NCBI GenBank assembly: GCA_951230915.1
Contig: OX579642.1
Coordinates: 62,001 to 126,000 of the forward strand
DNA: 64,000 bases
DNA from: Antitrichia curtipendula
Taxonomy: Eukaryota > Streptophyta > Bryopsida > Hypnales > Leucodontaceae
Reading direction: 5' to 3'
Under the pieces are notes generated by a model that ran no database searches, was not told the origin of the DNA, and was given only the letters and a program-made list of their open reading frames with translations. A program made the translations under genes and the position numbers. Positions within the stretch are counted from its first letter, which is position 1, and each line of letters begins with the position of its first letter. Below are positions 31,601 through 41,582 of this stretch, in pieces.

Positions 31601-33824
31601 GGGCGGGGCAATCAGGAGAAAATCCCAGGACGCGGAAGTGAACTTGTTCGTGCGCTTCCATTTTCTCCAGACGTCATTGATCACTTCTCCCTGTGAATCC
31701 TTGAACTTCAAGGACTTGTCGATGGCCATGAACTCCTCCACGACGATTTTCTTGAGTTTCCTACGCTCCACCCAGTGCTCTGCCTTATAGTTGTCTACGC
31801 ACAAGATCCTTGCAGCAGCGACGGAGACTTTTGGGTAATCGCGAGTGCGCCCTTCAGTTCTTCCGAACAGATGGAGGACATATTCCTTGAGGTCCTTGTC
31901 CGTGAAATGCCCCATGTGCTTGAAGAACTCTCTCTTCAGCAAATAGTTCTTGGGGTTGAAGTTCTTTGTGGACTTGTTATACTTAGTGCACGTCACCGGA
32001 TCCACCAGTTCTCCGTCAGTGTGTTTTCGGAGGAACTCCTCCCACAACTAGTACGTCTCGTCTGCCAGTGTAATGATTCTAATTTCATTCTTGACATCCG
32101 AAGGGAGTTTCACTTTGGCGCCTTCTTTGTCCGGGTTGATGCTGCAATACCGTATCAGAACAGAGTCTACGAATTCCTGCAGGGCAATATTGTCATTGAA
32201 ACAATCGTCAGTTCTTAGGCAATAGGGGATCAAGAGGGAGAGCATGTTATCCTCGACCCGAGGATAAACATGGTCATGTCTATTTACGAACACATTACAA
32301 GACAAAAGCAATGCACCATCTCATTACAAACCACTACTACACACAGTTTATCTTCGCCTCAAAGATAAATGAACAGATATCGCATACCTTGTAAACAGCT
32401 GGATTGAAGATGGCCTTGTTCAGTCTTGCAAGACCTTCATGTTCAACATTCGTTGGCCGCTTAAGTTCCTTCCACACCTGCCTGCAGGCTGAAATCTGGT
32501 TCCCCCATGTTGGCTGACTATGAATGAGGTGATTGGAAGAGTTGTACCACTTCGATGTTTCAGTCAGCTTTCTCGCGTTAAGCGAGTAGACGATCGTTGC
32601 ATCCCACGTCTGCAACTCCACCTTCCGGGACTCGCAGCATTCGCCACTTTGCAGCATCTTGGATGCCGTGATGCTATGTTGGCCATTAATAATGTAGAAA
32701 CTTCCGTCCTTAATATCATCCCACTTAGACGGACGTTCCTTCAGGAGCCTTTTGTTGGCGTCAACCGGAGTCAGGCATACTAGTTGTCTTTGTTGGATTG
32801 ACCCAAGATGGACAAGGGTCTCTTTCATTTCCTCCACTATCTTCATCTCCAGTTTTCGGATAATGTATCTTGGGAGGGCGAGATGGCATTTGGAGATGTT
32901 GACGTTGAACGTCATGGGATCAAAAATGAAGCAGAACGCATGCTTCTCCCAGAAATCTTTCTGGTATGCGCCTACCAATTCAAATTTATGAATTGGCTCA
33001 TATTCGCCCGTCTTCCCATTATGAACGTTGGTAAGCGCGGAGCTAGAGCTTCCAACAGTTCCTGTCCGACTGTCTGTAACGGGTTTTCGGTGCTTCTCAG
33101 TGGCCGCAGTGATCTCCGTATCTGGGTTCTTCCGCTTAGGGAGCTGAGCTCGCGTAGTTCCCCTTCCACTTCCTCTGCTTCCAGGACGGGCACGCGCCCC
33201 TGAGACTGATTTGGTTTCGACATCGGCTTCGCGTCTCCCTTGGCCACGGCCCTGGCTGTGACGGGATTGTTTGTCTACATAATCTTTGGCATACTCCTTC
33301 AGTCTGCTGAACATGTACCCAATCCTTCTCGCCATGAAGATGGCGTTCTTACGTACCCATGGATGGAATCTCTGCTGGAACTCATCCGCCAGTTCGTCGT
33401 GGTTTCCCTTGTGTAAATCCCTGATGAGGTTATCTAGATCAAACGCTCCCACATCGTCGTCTTCATGCATGACAATGGAGTGCGTGTGTTTTGTATCTTT
33501 TCCAGATTGATCGGACGCATGCAGTGTCAGAACAATGAATTTCTCCTGATGGTGCTCTACGAGGGCGACCTTCTCGTCCAGGTTCCAATTCACGTAGATT
33601 CCTGAATCCTTCACCCTGTGTCGTAGGAATACGTAGTCCTTTGAACGGTTTATTCCGAAGGTCCAGGAGTCGACTACGGGCTTGAACTGCCAAAGATCCC
33701 CATAGACCTCCGGCATGTCGAATATGAATGGCTCCTCGGCCGTCCATTTGATGAATGGCTCGAGGAATGGAGAAGTGGCTGAGTAGTCGTATGCCATCAC
33801 CTCTGCCAATTTGAGGAGTTCCTG
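27795..33824 (-). CDS. element P large gene: ParB-like + amino-methyltransferase-like + acidic linker + FCP1-like HAD
   Basis: Four exons with consensus splice sites, all phase 0: 33,824-32,388, 32,176-30,842, 30,556-29,168 and 28,637-27,795, giving about 1,667 codons. Acceptor of the first: a (CT)n tract then GCAG. The only lesion is TAG at 32,048-32,050, within DETY-stop-LWEEF, where G has an Arg in a comparable place. Domain order: N-terminal region, ParB/DGQHR-like fold (INGQHSITA), beta-class methyltransferase-like fold (APPN, then the motif-I-like YTGSKFMIAAK spanning an intron), a long acidic/coiled-coil linker, and an FCP1-like domain (FDLNGVL, LIDDSPQKNIL). ParB-plus-methyltransferase fusions are known from bacteria and phages; adding FCP1 is unusual. 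An additional 5' exon is likely, because the first exon opens with an acceptor. Confidence 0.7.
29168..30556 (-). CDS. acidic/coiled-coil linker exon (element P large gene) with palindrome-encoded peptides
   Basis: 463 codons. The start MYGLYYYGITERHLSEKH completes the methyltransferase-like fold across the intron. Then follows acidic, Pro/Ser-rich, probably disordered sequence with a strong coiled coil (RAEEEARWAEQQLEKDMLKA, then ELEKLKKENDSLK). Three near-copies of a decapeptide, HYLRGEDNAA, DLRGKDNVV and GYPRGEDNL, are encoded by the element palindrome at about 29,620, 29,550 and 29,380, so the DNA motif persists inside coding sequence. Confidence 0.65.
30557..30841 (-). other. intron with palindromes (element P)
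   Basis: GT-AG intron of 285 bp between the two halves of the methyltransferase-like motif I region. It contains palindrome copies near 30,634, 30,765 and 30,798. Confidence 0.7.
30842..32176 (-). CDS. exon with degenerate beta-class amino-methyltransferase-like domain (element P)
   Basis: 445 codons interrupted once by TAG at 32,048. The order is as in beta-class N6-adenine/N4-cytosine DNA methyltransferases. SWDFLLIAPPNSFF (about 31,587-31,635) sits where the catalytic (D/N)PP(Y/W) motif should be. RDIVETGGSVHI resembles the R-V-L-K-P-G-G strand. Then come IHPSELRMEFYIDIL and KGENTIGIYTGSKFMIAAK in place of the Q-K-P ... D-x-F-x-G-S-G AdoMet motif. Catalytic Asp is Ala and Tyr/Trp is Asn, so activity is doubtful; it may bind DNA without modifying it. 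The fold assignment rests on motif order only. Confidence 0.55.
32177..32387 (-). other. intron with palindromes (element P)
   Basis: GT-AG intron of 211 bp (donor AAG|GTATGC, acceptor CCCTGCAG) with palindrome copies near 32,249 and 32,347. The equivalent intron in element G is at 56,504-56,768, so the position is conserved between the two diverged genes. Confidence 0.75.
32388..33824 (-). CDS. exon with ParB/DGQHR-like domain (element P large gene)
   Basis: 479 codons. The N-terminal half has aromatic-rich sequence of unknown fold and a basic low-complexity hinge (GRGQGRREADVE, PKRKNPDTE). The C-terminal half contains FCFIFDPMTFNVNISKC and, at about 32,665-32,700, SFYIINGQHSITASKML. The G-[GN]-Q-H-[ST] signature is shared with element G (IIGGQHTVRA) and relic Q (IIGGQHTVQA). 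It corresponds to the GxHR loop of ParB/sulfiredoxin and DGQHR folds, which bind nucleotide or act on DNA. The canonical Arg after His is Ser/Thr in all three copies, so chemistry may differ or be absent. Confidence 0.65.
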
Positions 33825-34404
33825 CAGAGAGAGAGAGAGATCGCGTTAGTAATTGTTCTGGGATTATCATCGGTCCGAAGATAATTGTAGCATTGACAAT
33901 GCATTTGTTTGCCGTTGCTATGAAGATTACATTACGACCCCGGAGCCTCCTTTGCTTTGGAGTATCTTCGTGCCGAGGATAATCAGTCCCCTACGTGTTT
34001 ATTGGCTCCTACATTGTTTAGTTCTCGGTCCACGATTGTTTGAACTGATGTCGATTTCTTGAATTCTGTCCTTTTTTTCTGTCGCTCTGGCTCTTGTCTT
34101 TGGTCCTTGGTTAGTTATCCTCGGCCCGAGGATGTTTACTTTATTTTCCTCGGTTCGATGTCGCCTAGTTTAGTATGTGTTGTACTATTTAGTTCTTTGT
34201 ATCCTTAGTGTGTTATGTATTTAGAGTTTCTGGTTCAATTTGTGTCTGGAATTTATTTATTGTAGAATTATGAATTCTTAGATTCCATATGCAAGGTATC
34301 TGGAGATGATTATCTTCGGGCCGGACATAATCATCCTTGGTTAGAAGATAATTATCTCTGGATCCACTGTAGTTAGTCTAAGTCATGCTTCGTTTTGTTA
34401 TTCT

Positions 34405-34763
34405 TCAGTATGTTTATCCTCGGGCCGAGGATAAACTTACTTTGCTTCTAGTTGTTTATCCTCGAGCCGAGGATATACTTACTTTGCTTGTAGATGTTTA
34501 TCCTCGAGCCGAGGATAAACCTACTTTTCTTGTAGAGGAAGTTCGTGTATTCGTAGAGGATTATCCTCGGCCCGAGGATAAACTTACTGGGATCGTAGAT
34601 GTTTATCCTCGCGCTATGTTTAAACTTACTGGACTTTAATAAATTTATCCTCGGCTCGAGGATAAGCTTAGTGTACTCGTAGAGGTTTATCCTCGGGCCG
34701 AGGATAAACATAGATGGGTACACTAAGCTTATCCTCGAGCCGAGGATAAATTTATTAAGGTCC
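34405..34763. repeat. array of eight perfect or near-perfect palindromes upstream of the element P gene
   Basis: Eight copies of TTATCCTCG-GC-CGAGGATAA type, centred roughly every 41-60 bases (near 34,423, 34,466, 34,509, 34,570, 34,612, 34,656, 34,697 and 34,738). The last three sit in a larger inverted repeat: 34,631-34,676 is the reverse complement of 34,718-34,763 with one mismatch, with another palindrome in the loop. This is the densest motif cluster in the window. It lies 5' of the large gene, a good place for an operator, promoter or replication/recognition site. Confidence 0.85.
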
Positions 34764-34902
34764 GTCATCCTTTGAGACAATTCTTAATCTTTGAGTATGC
34801 ATACAGTGTTGAAAACCCTAATTTCTACCATTATTATCTTAGTTCTTCATTCTTCTGGATGCTTTCTAGTCGTGTAGCCCAAGCAGAGCAACATACAACT
34901 GG

Positions 34903-34974
34903 ATTTCTAACAACCCATTCATTTCTAACAACCCATTCATTTCTAACAACCCATTCATTTCTAACAACCCATTC
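34903..34974. repeat. 18-bp tandem repeat, four copies
   Basis: ATTTCTAACAACCCATTC is repeated four times without change, then ATTTTA. It is a recent microsatellite-like expansion with no coding role seen. Confidence 0.95.
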
Positions 34975-35514
34975 ATTTTAATCAAAACCAAATGCAAGAA
35001 CTAAAGAACCAAAAACAGAAAAGATTGCATGAAAGAGCTTGTAACCAGAAATTCCTTACCTTCCACTGCTTCTTCTGGAGAATAAAAAGTGGCAGCTCAC
35101 TTCTTTTGGAGTACAAAATTTGCACACCTAAAGAACTTGCAACTGGGTTAGAAACGAAGTCACAGTTCATCTAAACTTGGACAAACACTGCATGTCTTCA
35201 TGAAACATGTAACAAAAAACTAGTGAATACTAAATCAGAAATTGAAAAAATTGACATAGTGATGAATCTTAAATTCTAGAAAAGGAAAAAATCTTGAAGT
35301 CGGAGAAACAACTAAACCGTAGCAACAGAATCGAAGAACCGTAGCAACAAGCTGAATTCTAGCATGAACCTTTCACATTTCACAACCTGAATCAACAAAA
35401 CTCCTAAATCCCGAGCAAGTACTTTCTACACGGTTAACACAAACCAAGCACAAGCAAAACAAGCACGAGCAAAACAAGCACAAGAACAAGCAAGGAAACA
35501 ATGGAGCACTGACT

Positions 35515-36210
35515 CACAGCCTGGGCAGAAGAAACGGCAGCTTCTCCGAGGTCACCGAGCTCACGCCACCGAGCTTCTCCGCGAGCTTCACGCCACCGAG
35601 CTTCTCCACCGATCACCGCCGATCACCGCCGCCGAGCTTCTCCACCGAGCTTCTCCAACGACCTTCGCGACAGTAGCTTCGCGATGAAGCCCAGACATGC
35701 CACGGAGCTTCACGCCACGGAGTGACGGAGCTTCGGCCCCCTAAACCACCAGTTTCTTGAACAGGCCGTGAACCTCATACCTTCACGCGGACTTGAGACC
35801 CTTCTCCGCGATGAACACGCTCAGAAAAAAGCCACCTTCACGCCACCAGTTTTGCGCCCGATTCACGCTCAGACTCACCCTACGAGCTTCGCGACACCTG
35901 CATGCTCAGCCTCACGCCACCGACCTTCACGCCACCAGTTCCGCACCCGATTCATGCTCAGACTCACGCTACGAGCTTCACAACACCTGCATGCTCAGCC
36001 ACCCTAAACCGACCTTCACGTAAACCTACTTCGCATAATCGGGATGCCAGCGCCGCGAAACGGTCACGAAATGAACTGGAATCCAGAATGCCAACGCCGC
36101 CAAACGAGAGCGATGACCTCCCAAGGCTAAATCCAAGCCTGTTCCCGAACCTCGCACCTGACCTGGCGTTGACCTCTCGGACCAATTACGAACTTAAGAA
36201 CCTGTAGTCC
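35515..36210. repeat. GC-rich repetitive region with ~90-bp duplication
   Basis: Words CACGCCACCGAGCTTCTCC and GAGCTTCACGCCAC recur many times. A block of about 90 bases beginning CACGCCACCAGTT and containing CACCTGCATGCTCAGC occurs at about 35,841 and again at 35,930. It is GC-rich against AT-rich surroundings, upstream of element P. It could be the subterminal region of P or a decayed CpG-rich promoter. Open frames here are made of the repeat words and are not supported as genes. Confidence 0.55.
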
Positions 36211-36223
36211 CAGTTCCGAACCT

Positions 36224-36629
36224 GTAGTATGCTCTTAAAGCGACCATTTAAGGGCTGGTCCGCCTTTTTCACAAGCTTTCGTGGACGAAAATATTTTTAC
36301 ATCATTTTTCAGAGGAAGAAAAATAGATGTGGTACCTCACACAAGTGGTTTTATATTTTTCCAAGCATTATTGATTTACTTATGAATTTTCAAAGATTCA
36401 AGACATAGGCACCTATTTGTGGCCATAGGTCTTCTAAAATCTGTCCACTTGCAATTTATAAAGAGATGTGCAAAAATCAAAGACAATGATTGGCTCTTGC
36501 AATAGATAAATAAAATTTCCTCAATGCATTCAATTGCTAAACTGGCCCATTTAAGAATCACCCCATCTCCATTTTTCACCTAAAAATAGGGTCGATTTGA
36601 AGAAGATGGGCGCTTTTAGAGCACACTAC
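36224..36629. mobile_element. MITE with GTAGTRTGCTCT inverted ends
   Basis: The left end GTAGTATGCTCTTAAAGCG faces a right end that reads inward GTAGTGTGCTCTAAAAGCG, followed by similar CCAT. The element is 406 bp with no ORF. The target duplication is uncertain (CT on both sides at most). The superfamily is not assigned. Confidence 0.55.
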
Positions 36630-38252
36630 CTTACCGGCTAATTTCCTCCAATTTCCATACTGAACCGGTTTCTCAAGTACCGAGTACGGTTATTTTCTCT
36701 TTTTTCCATTTGAAATAAAAAATTTATAGACATTTTCACTTACTTTTTGCCGATGTTTTCAAATTGCAATTGGATTCTTCTCCAATTCCACCAGCTAACT
36801 TTGAACTAGCCGCAGGTTCTTCTTGGACATTGCTCCACACTACACTAGCATATTACTCATACATGAAGTGAATTATTTTAAATTTTGGTGTTTGGAATTT
36901 TTTAACCAATGAACAACAAGTTGGTCACTGGAAAAATAATTTGTTTTGTCACCTTGCTAATTGTTGGATTAAAATAATCTTGGAGCAAAAGCTATGCCAC
37001 ACAAATTGAATGACTTAATGTCATAACAAAAATTTAATATTATTGCATATATGAAGTCTTGCTCGAGTATGTAATGCTCATGTGATTCTGTAATAGATAA
37101 CAGATTTGTTTGTCTTAGATTCTAGATCATGCATGAAAAGTGATTAAATTTCTATAATGATATCAATCAAATAGTCAAATAAATGCAATAATAGATTCAT
37201 AAAGCATTTCAACATAGACATTTGATATGAAAATGTGCTCTCCATTTAATTTTCAAATTCTTTGATTTTGACATTTCAATTATTATCATCATGACTTGTG
37301 AAGTACTACATTGTTTGGAATGTTAAGTACAATAACATTTTCGTGGACTGATGTAAAGACAACAAACTCTACAAGAATAAACTTGCATCAAAATTATAAA
37401 TATATACAAAAAGACTTGGAATGAATAGTGGCTTGTAATATAAAAAATTGTTTAATGATTGGATTTAATAAAATTATTTAATATTAATCAAATTAATAAT
37501 TTGAAGACCTTTAAGCAACCTCTGGTATGATCCACCGTCGTGCCCAAGTCAATGGCTTCCTCATATTTTTACACTTTGAATTTGATGTCTTAATGTATCT
37601 TATATAAAATTGTTTTGTAAATAAATTTAGAATTCAATATGAAAGTGATGAGAGATAATTATGAAACTACATAAATAAACTGCCAAACATTCAAATATAT
37701 ATATCATGCAAAAAAACACAAAATCATAAACACCAAGAGATGTAACCTTTCGCAGATGGCATAATCGAAATCATACTAAATTAACAAAACATCATTTTGA
37801 TTCATATAAAATGTTTTTTCAATTTTTCTACTAGCATTTTTATTTAATGGTATAAAAATAGGCATTGAATGTGGCGCTCCTTTGCTTTCTACATATTGAA
37901 GATTGAAAATTTTGGGACCCCTTCCTAGCTTTGAAGACCTTGGCAGTGGAAATTGGATCCTCACGCAATGACAGAAATGTAGAAATCTGAAGAGAATGGT
38001 TGGCAAAAAAAAAAAAGAGACAATGAACTCAAACAAAGCACAAACTAAAAATATTTTTTCCACCACTATAAACAAAAGCAATCAAAAAGGGAATTATTGC
38101 AAAAGTCATAATAAGATTTTTTCAGTTTCCATTCCAAAGTCATCACCTTAGTAAATTTACTTTTAAAAATTCACTAAATTTTTGTATTTTAATGGATGGA
38201 TTCATGTTTGTTCAAAAGATTTTTATTCATTCTATTTTGATTATCCCCAATC
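36630..38252. other. AT-rich DNA without recognisable genes
   Basis: Low-complexity and AT-rich; only short random frames. Nothing is annotated. Confidence 0.5.
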
Positions 38253-39010
38253 ATAACCCCTAAAGTCCCAAGTGTCTCCTTGGATAACAAGTAAAGGTTC
38301 CGTGCAATTCCTATTATCTCAGTTTTGGAAATAAGTTTTTTGAAACTTTTTTTGGTGAATATAATTTTTAATAAAATTGATTCTCCAATAGCAATAATTA
38401 TACTGCACAAAGCTTGAAGTAGTCAACCACAAGCAATAAAGAAATCACAATAACTTGAAATAATTTTTCTAAAATTAATTTCTTATATATTATAATTTTG
38501 TCTATATAATTATGTAATGTAAAGATCGGTTCATTTCATTTGTCTAAGGTCATGTGGTAAAAATTTCATCAAATTTTTTCATAATTATAGATCGGAAGAT
38601 ATTAACATTCAAAGTTGGACAAAAGGATTTTTATCAAAAACATAATGTGTTAATATATTGTGTTAAGGAGTTTTACATTAAATAACGTGTTAGCAGTTTT
38701 TACATTAGGACCAAAATAATTCAAAAAAATATAATGTGTTAGGAATTTTTTGAAATTATTTTGACTTTTGTGATTTTTTGTGATTTTGGGGGGGCTATTT
38801 GCCAAACGTCCTCCGTTTTTTTCTTTTTGTGCAATAACTTTTGCTTCCAAGCACTGATTGAAATAGAAATCATATTGCTAAGAAACTTGTGTGTTTTTCT
38901 AGCTTTATTAAAAAAATTTACTAAGTTATGATGAATATTAAGATCGTATGAGCCTAGTATCCAAAGTTGCATTTTGGCCCCAATAGGACCAATGGGACTT
39001 CAAGGGTTAA
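38253..39010. mobile_element. TTAA-type MITE, copy r3-r4 (complete)
   Basis: The left end TAACCCCTAAAGTCCCAAG and the right end, read inward, TTAACCCTTGAAGTCCCATT are inverted repeats. The 758-bp interior is AT-rich and shares CATGTGGTAAAAATTTCATC (near 38,550) with copy r5 (near 39,236). TTAA at the end suggests a TTAA-targeting family such as piggyBac-like or Kolobok-like. No ORF. Confidence 0.6.
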
Positions 39011-39094
39011 AGGGCAATGTAGGCATCTTTTTGAATAATTAACTTGCAAGATTCATTTTTAATGTAATTTTTTATAATTTTTCAAAAAAATTGT

Positions 39095-39573
39095 TTAACC
39101 CATAAAGCCCCAAGGGTGTTTTCTGTCTAAAACCACTCAAAACTACCACTTCTGCTATATTCACTTAAGGAAATCAATTTTTTTGTTATTTTGGAAATTT
39201 AACAATAGAATCTTGTACTTAACTTGTCTAGGATCATGTAGTAAAAATTTCATCAAATTTGACAGTACGGATTGGAAGATATTAGCATTCAAAGTTGAAC
39301 AAAAAGTTTTTTTCCAAGAAAATGCTTAAATTGCTTAAATAATTAAGATTGTCCATAAATTTCTCGTTCCTAGTCCAAATAGAATGAATCAAAGCTTCAT
39401 GTATAGGTAAAAATATAATCTTTTAGAAAACAAATTCAAAAAATAATATTTTGACTTTCTTTAATTTTTTTTAGGCTGCCTAGGAATTTCCATTTCTTGC
39501 TCATTGTGCCATAGTTTTTTCATCTGGCATCCGATTGAAACAAAAACTATATATCCACAAAACTCTTGGAAAG
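39095..39573. mobile_element. TTAA-type MITE, left part (r5), split by element G
   Basis: Starts TTAACCCATAAAGCCCC. Its right part is found at 63,390-63,502, ending GGGGCTTTAGAAGTTAA. Joined across one AAAG, the sequence CTCTTGGAAAGCTATAC aligns without a gap to the uninterrupted copy r7 (reverse complement, about 63,660-63,690). It is therefore the insertion site of element G. Confidence 0.8.
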
Positions 39574-39599
39574 ATGCCCTATTTAACTACTTTTGGACT
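39574..39599 (+). repeat. left terminal inverted repeat of element G
   Basis: 26 bases starting ATGCCCTATTTAACTAC and ending TTTTGGACT. They match the right terminal repeat without mismatch and are preceded by the AAAG duplication. Confidence 0.95.
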
Positions 39600-39649
39600 G
39601 GGGGTAGTCCAGAATTAAGGAAGTGGCAAAATCCCCCGATGTTTTCCTC

Positions 39650-40935
39650 TATATCAGGAGATTTCCCCATGTATGATGGGGTTGCATACATCAAGTTTTG
39701 CAGTTGTTACTACTGCATGAACTGCTTTGTCTGTATAGAAATGACTCGAATTCTTCAGACATTGCTCGATAATTACTGTGCAAAAGTTTGCACTACTGGA
39801 TTGGGAGAAATCCGACCAAGGTATCCAATATTTGAGGATCCCATTAGCAGTAGAACGACGTCCCAAATAGTATCGAGAGATCTCCCGATGAAAAGTGCTT
39901 GAAGAAAATATAGCTCCCATCACCCATATGAATCCCTATCTCAACTCTTGTGGTACAATGCGAGTGCTATACTTACAGTCCTCCAAAACAGTATATGATT
40001 CACAAGAAGACATGATGTAAGAGATTGTCTCAAAGAGTAAGAGATGATTACATAATTATCAAATGAGGATTTCCTCTTAGGGAAAACGCTCGCAGTCATG
40101 ATTTCAACGTGAGATCCCCCGATAGAGTACTAACATCGTCAAGCAATGTAATCATCTATAACAAAGTAATGGTTTGTGATTAAATGCCAACACTCACCGT
40201 ATATTATTAACCACTCATTCACGCGGAGGTCCACGATTGCGTTCGTAGCTAGAATCCGTTTTGCAACAAATGTACATCATGGCTGACCTCCAGTGGTACA
40301 CCAAGAGATCCCCCGATGAAATTTGTAGGAAGGCAACTGGAGGAGTGTGTAAAGACTAAGACATTGCCAATCTGACTCTAGATGAATAATGGCAAGCATA
40401 TTGTTCCATCAGAAATAGTAACAGATTGTGTGAAAGGAACATGGAGTCTCTCTCACTACTAGAAATGGTCTCTACCTGGTTGCCTACTTCTTGAGACTAA
40501 AGATCAAGAAATCCATGAAAGCAGAATTCCCTCGTTCATTAAATGTGAGAAGAAATAAATTGCAGACATAGATTAATACTGAAGCACGCATAATCCAAAC
40601 ACTGCACTTTCAATCTGATACAAACATGAACCACATGCAATGCAACACATCAGAGAAAGCCGAAGCCACACTTCAGGTATAAGCAAAATTATCCTAAGTT
40701 GCATGCAGAGATTAAACCGCAGCATACCGAAATAGATGTTTTCATTATGCCGACATACGGTATTACATGTCACAGACAACAGCTGCAAGAAAATGGTGTC
40801 TACAAGCAGTCATACTCAAACACAGAAGTACAACTCTTGACTGCGCTAAGTGGTTGGAGATTTCATCAGGAGATCTCACGATGGCGGCATGGCCCGTAGA
40901 AAGGATCAGAAGATCTCCCGATGATCGGAAAGATC
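39650..40935. repeat. GAGATCTC-type palindromic motif cluster, left flank of G
   Basis: Copies near 39,654, 39,872, 40,108, 40,304, 40,864 (CATCAGGAGATCTCACGATG, a complete form) and 40,906. There is no gene here; the rest is nondescript noncoding DNA downstream of the DUF7869 gene. Confidence 0.85.
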
Positions 40936-41582
40936 CGAACAGGGGAGTCTGTCGTAGACCAAAATGTGAAGATTAGCCTAAATACGTAGAAAGATGGGGG
41001 AATGAATTAGTATTGGTACATTTTTTTGGGTTTGTAAAGGTGTAAACCAGGAATCTTATCAAGATTAACATTCCCGTTCAATAGGTATAGTAGTAGAGAG
41101 ATAATCATGTTAACAGGAAGTTAAGACTTCCTGTTTTTATCGGGAACCGGAACCGGAAGAGGATTTGGATCAATACCCGGGAATATCTCGAAATGAGGAG
41201 ATAGGATGCAGACACGTACCGGAAGAGGCTGCGGAATCTACCGGAAGCCAGTAGAGCATTTCTTGAATCCAACGGCTCTACCGGAAATTAGGTATGACCG
41301 TTCAACGGTCAGATCCTCCCAAGATTACGGCGGAAACGGGAAACCTAAACGATTAGGAACGAAGTAGAGGAAGATGCCCCAGGGGTTAGGACTTCCACTC
41401 TCCTTTCTCGTTCTGATGTTTTTAGCACCCCTCGAGCGCTTGGAGTTGTTTGGAATTGCCAAGGTGTGAGAGGAAAGCAAGTTCAGAGTTTCCGGATCCG
41501 GTAGAGAGGAAGGATCCAATCGCCTGTAGTTTCTGAGGGACTGTACGAGGTTTGTAGTGGGAGACAGATATCTGAGGGAAAG

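Larger units (their letters stand above)
26540..34770 (-). mobile_element. element P: large element with dispersed TATCCTCG...CGAGGATA palindromes
   Basis: This region is united by a palindrome, typically TATCCTCGGGCCGAGGATA, found in the 5' flank, in three introns, between genes and inside exons. It holds a four-exon ParB-like/methyltransferase-like/FCP1-like gene and a second minus-strand ORF. The gene order and intron positions of the large gene match those of element G, whose ends are known, so P is very probably a transposon of the same superfamily. I could not find its terminal inverted repeats or a target duplication. The limits given are simply the outermost genes and palindromes. Confidence 0.6.

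Noticed and set aside
34405..34763. CRISPR-like array of regularly spaced palindromes
   Set aside because: Spacers are short, similar to each other and irregular, there are no cas genes, and the context is a eukaryotic transposon.
35434..36207. Several open frames in the GC-rich block at 35.4-36.2 kb
   Set aside because: They consist of repeated low-complexity words in multiple frames, with no domain, splice support or codon consistency.
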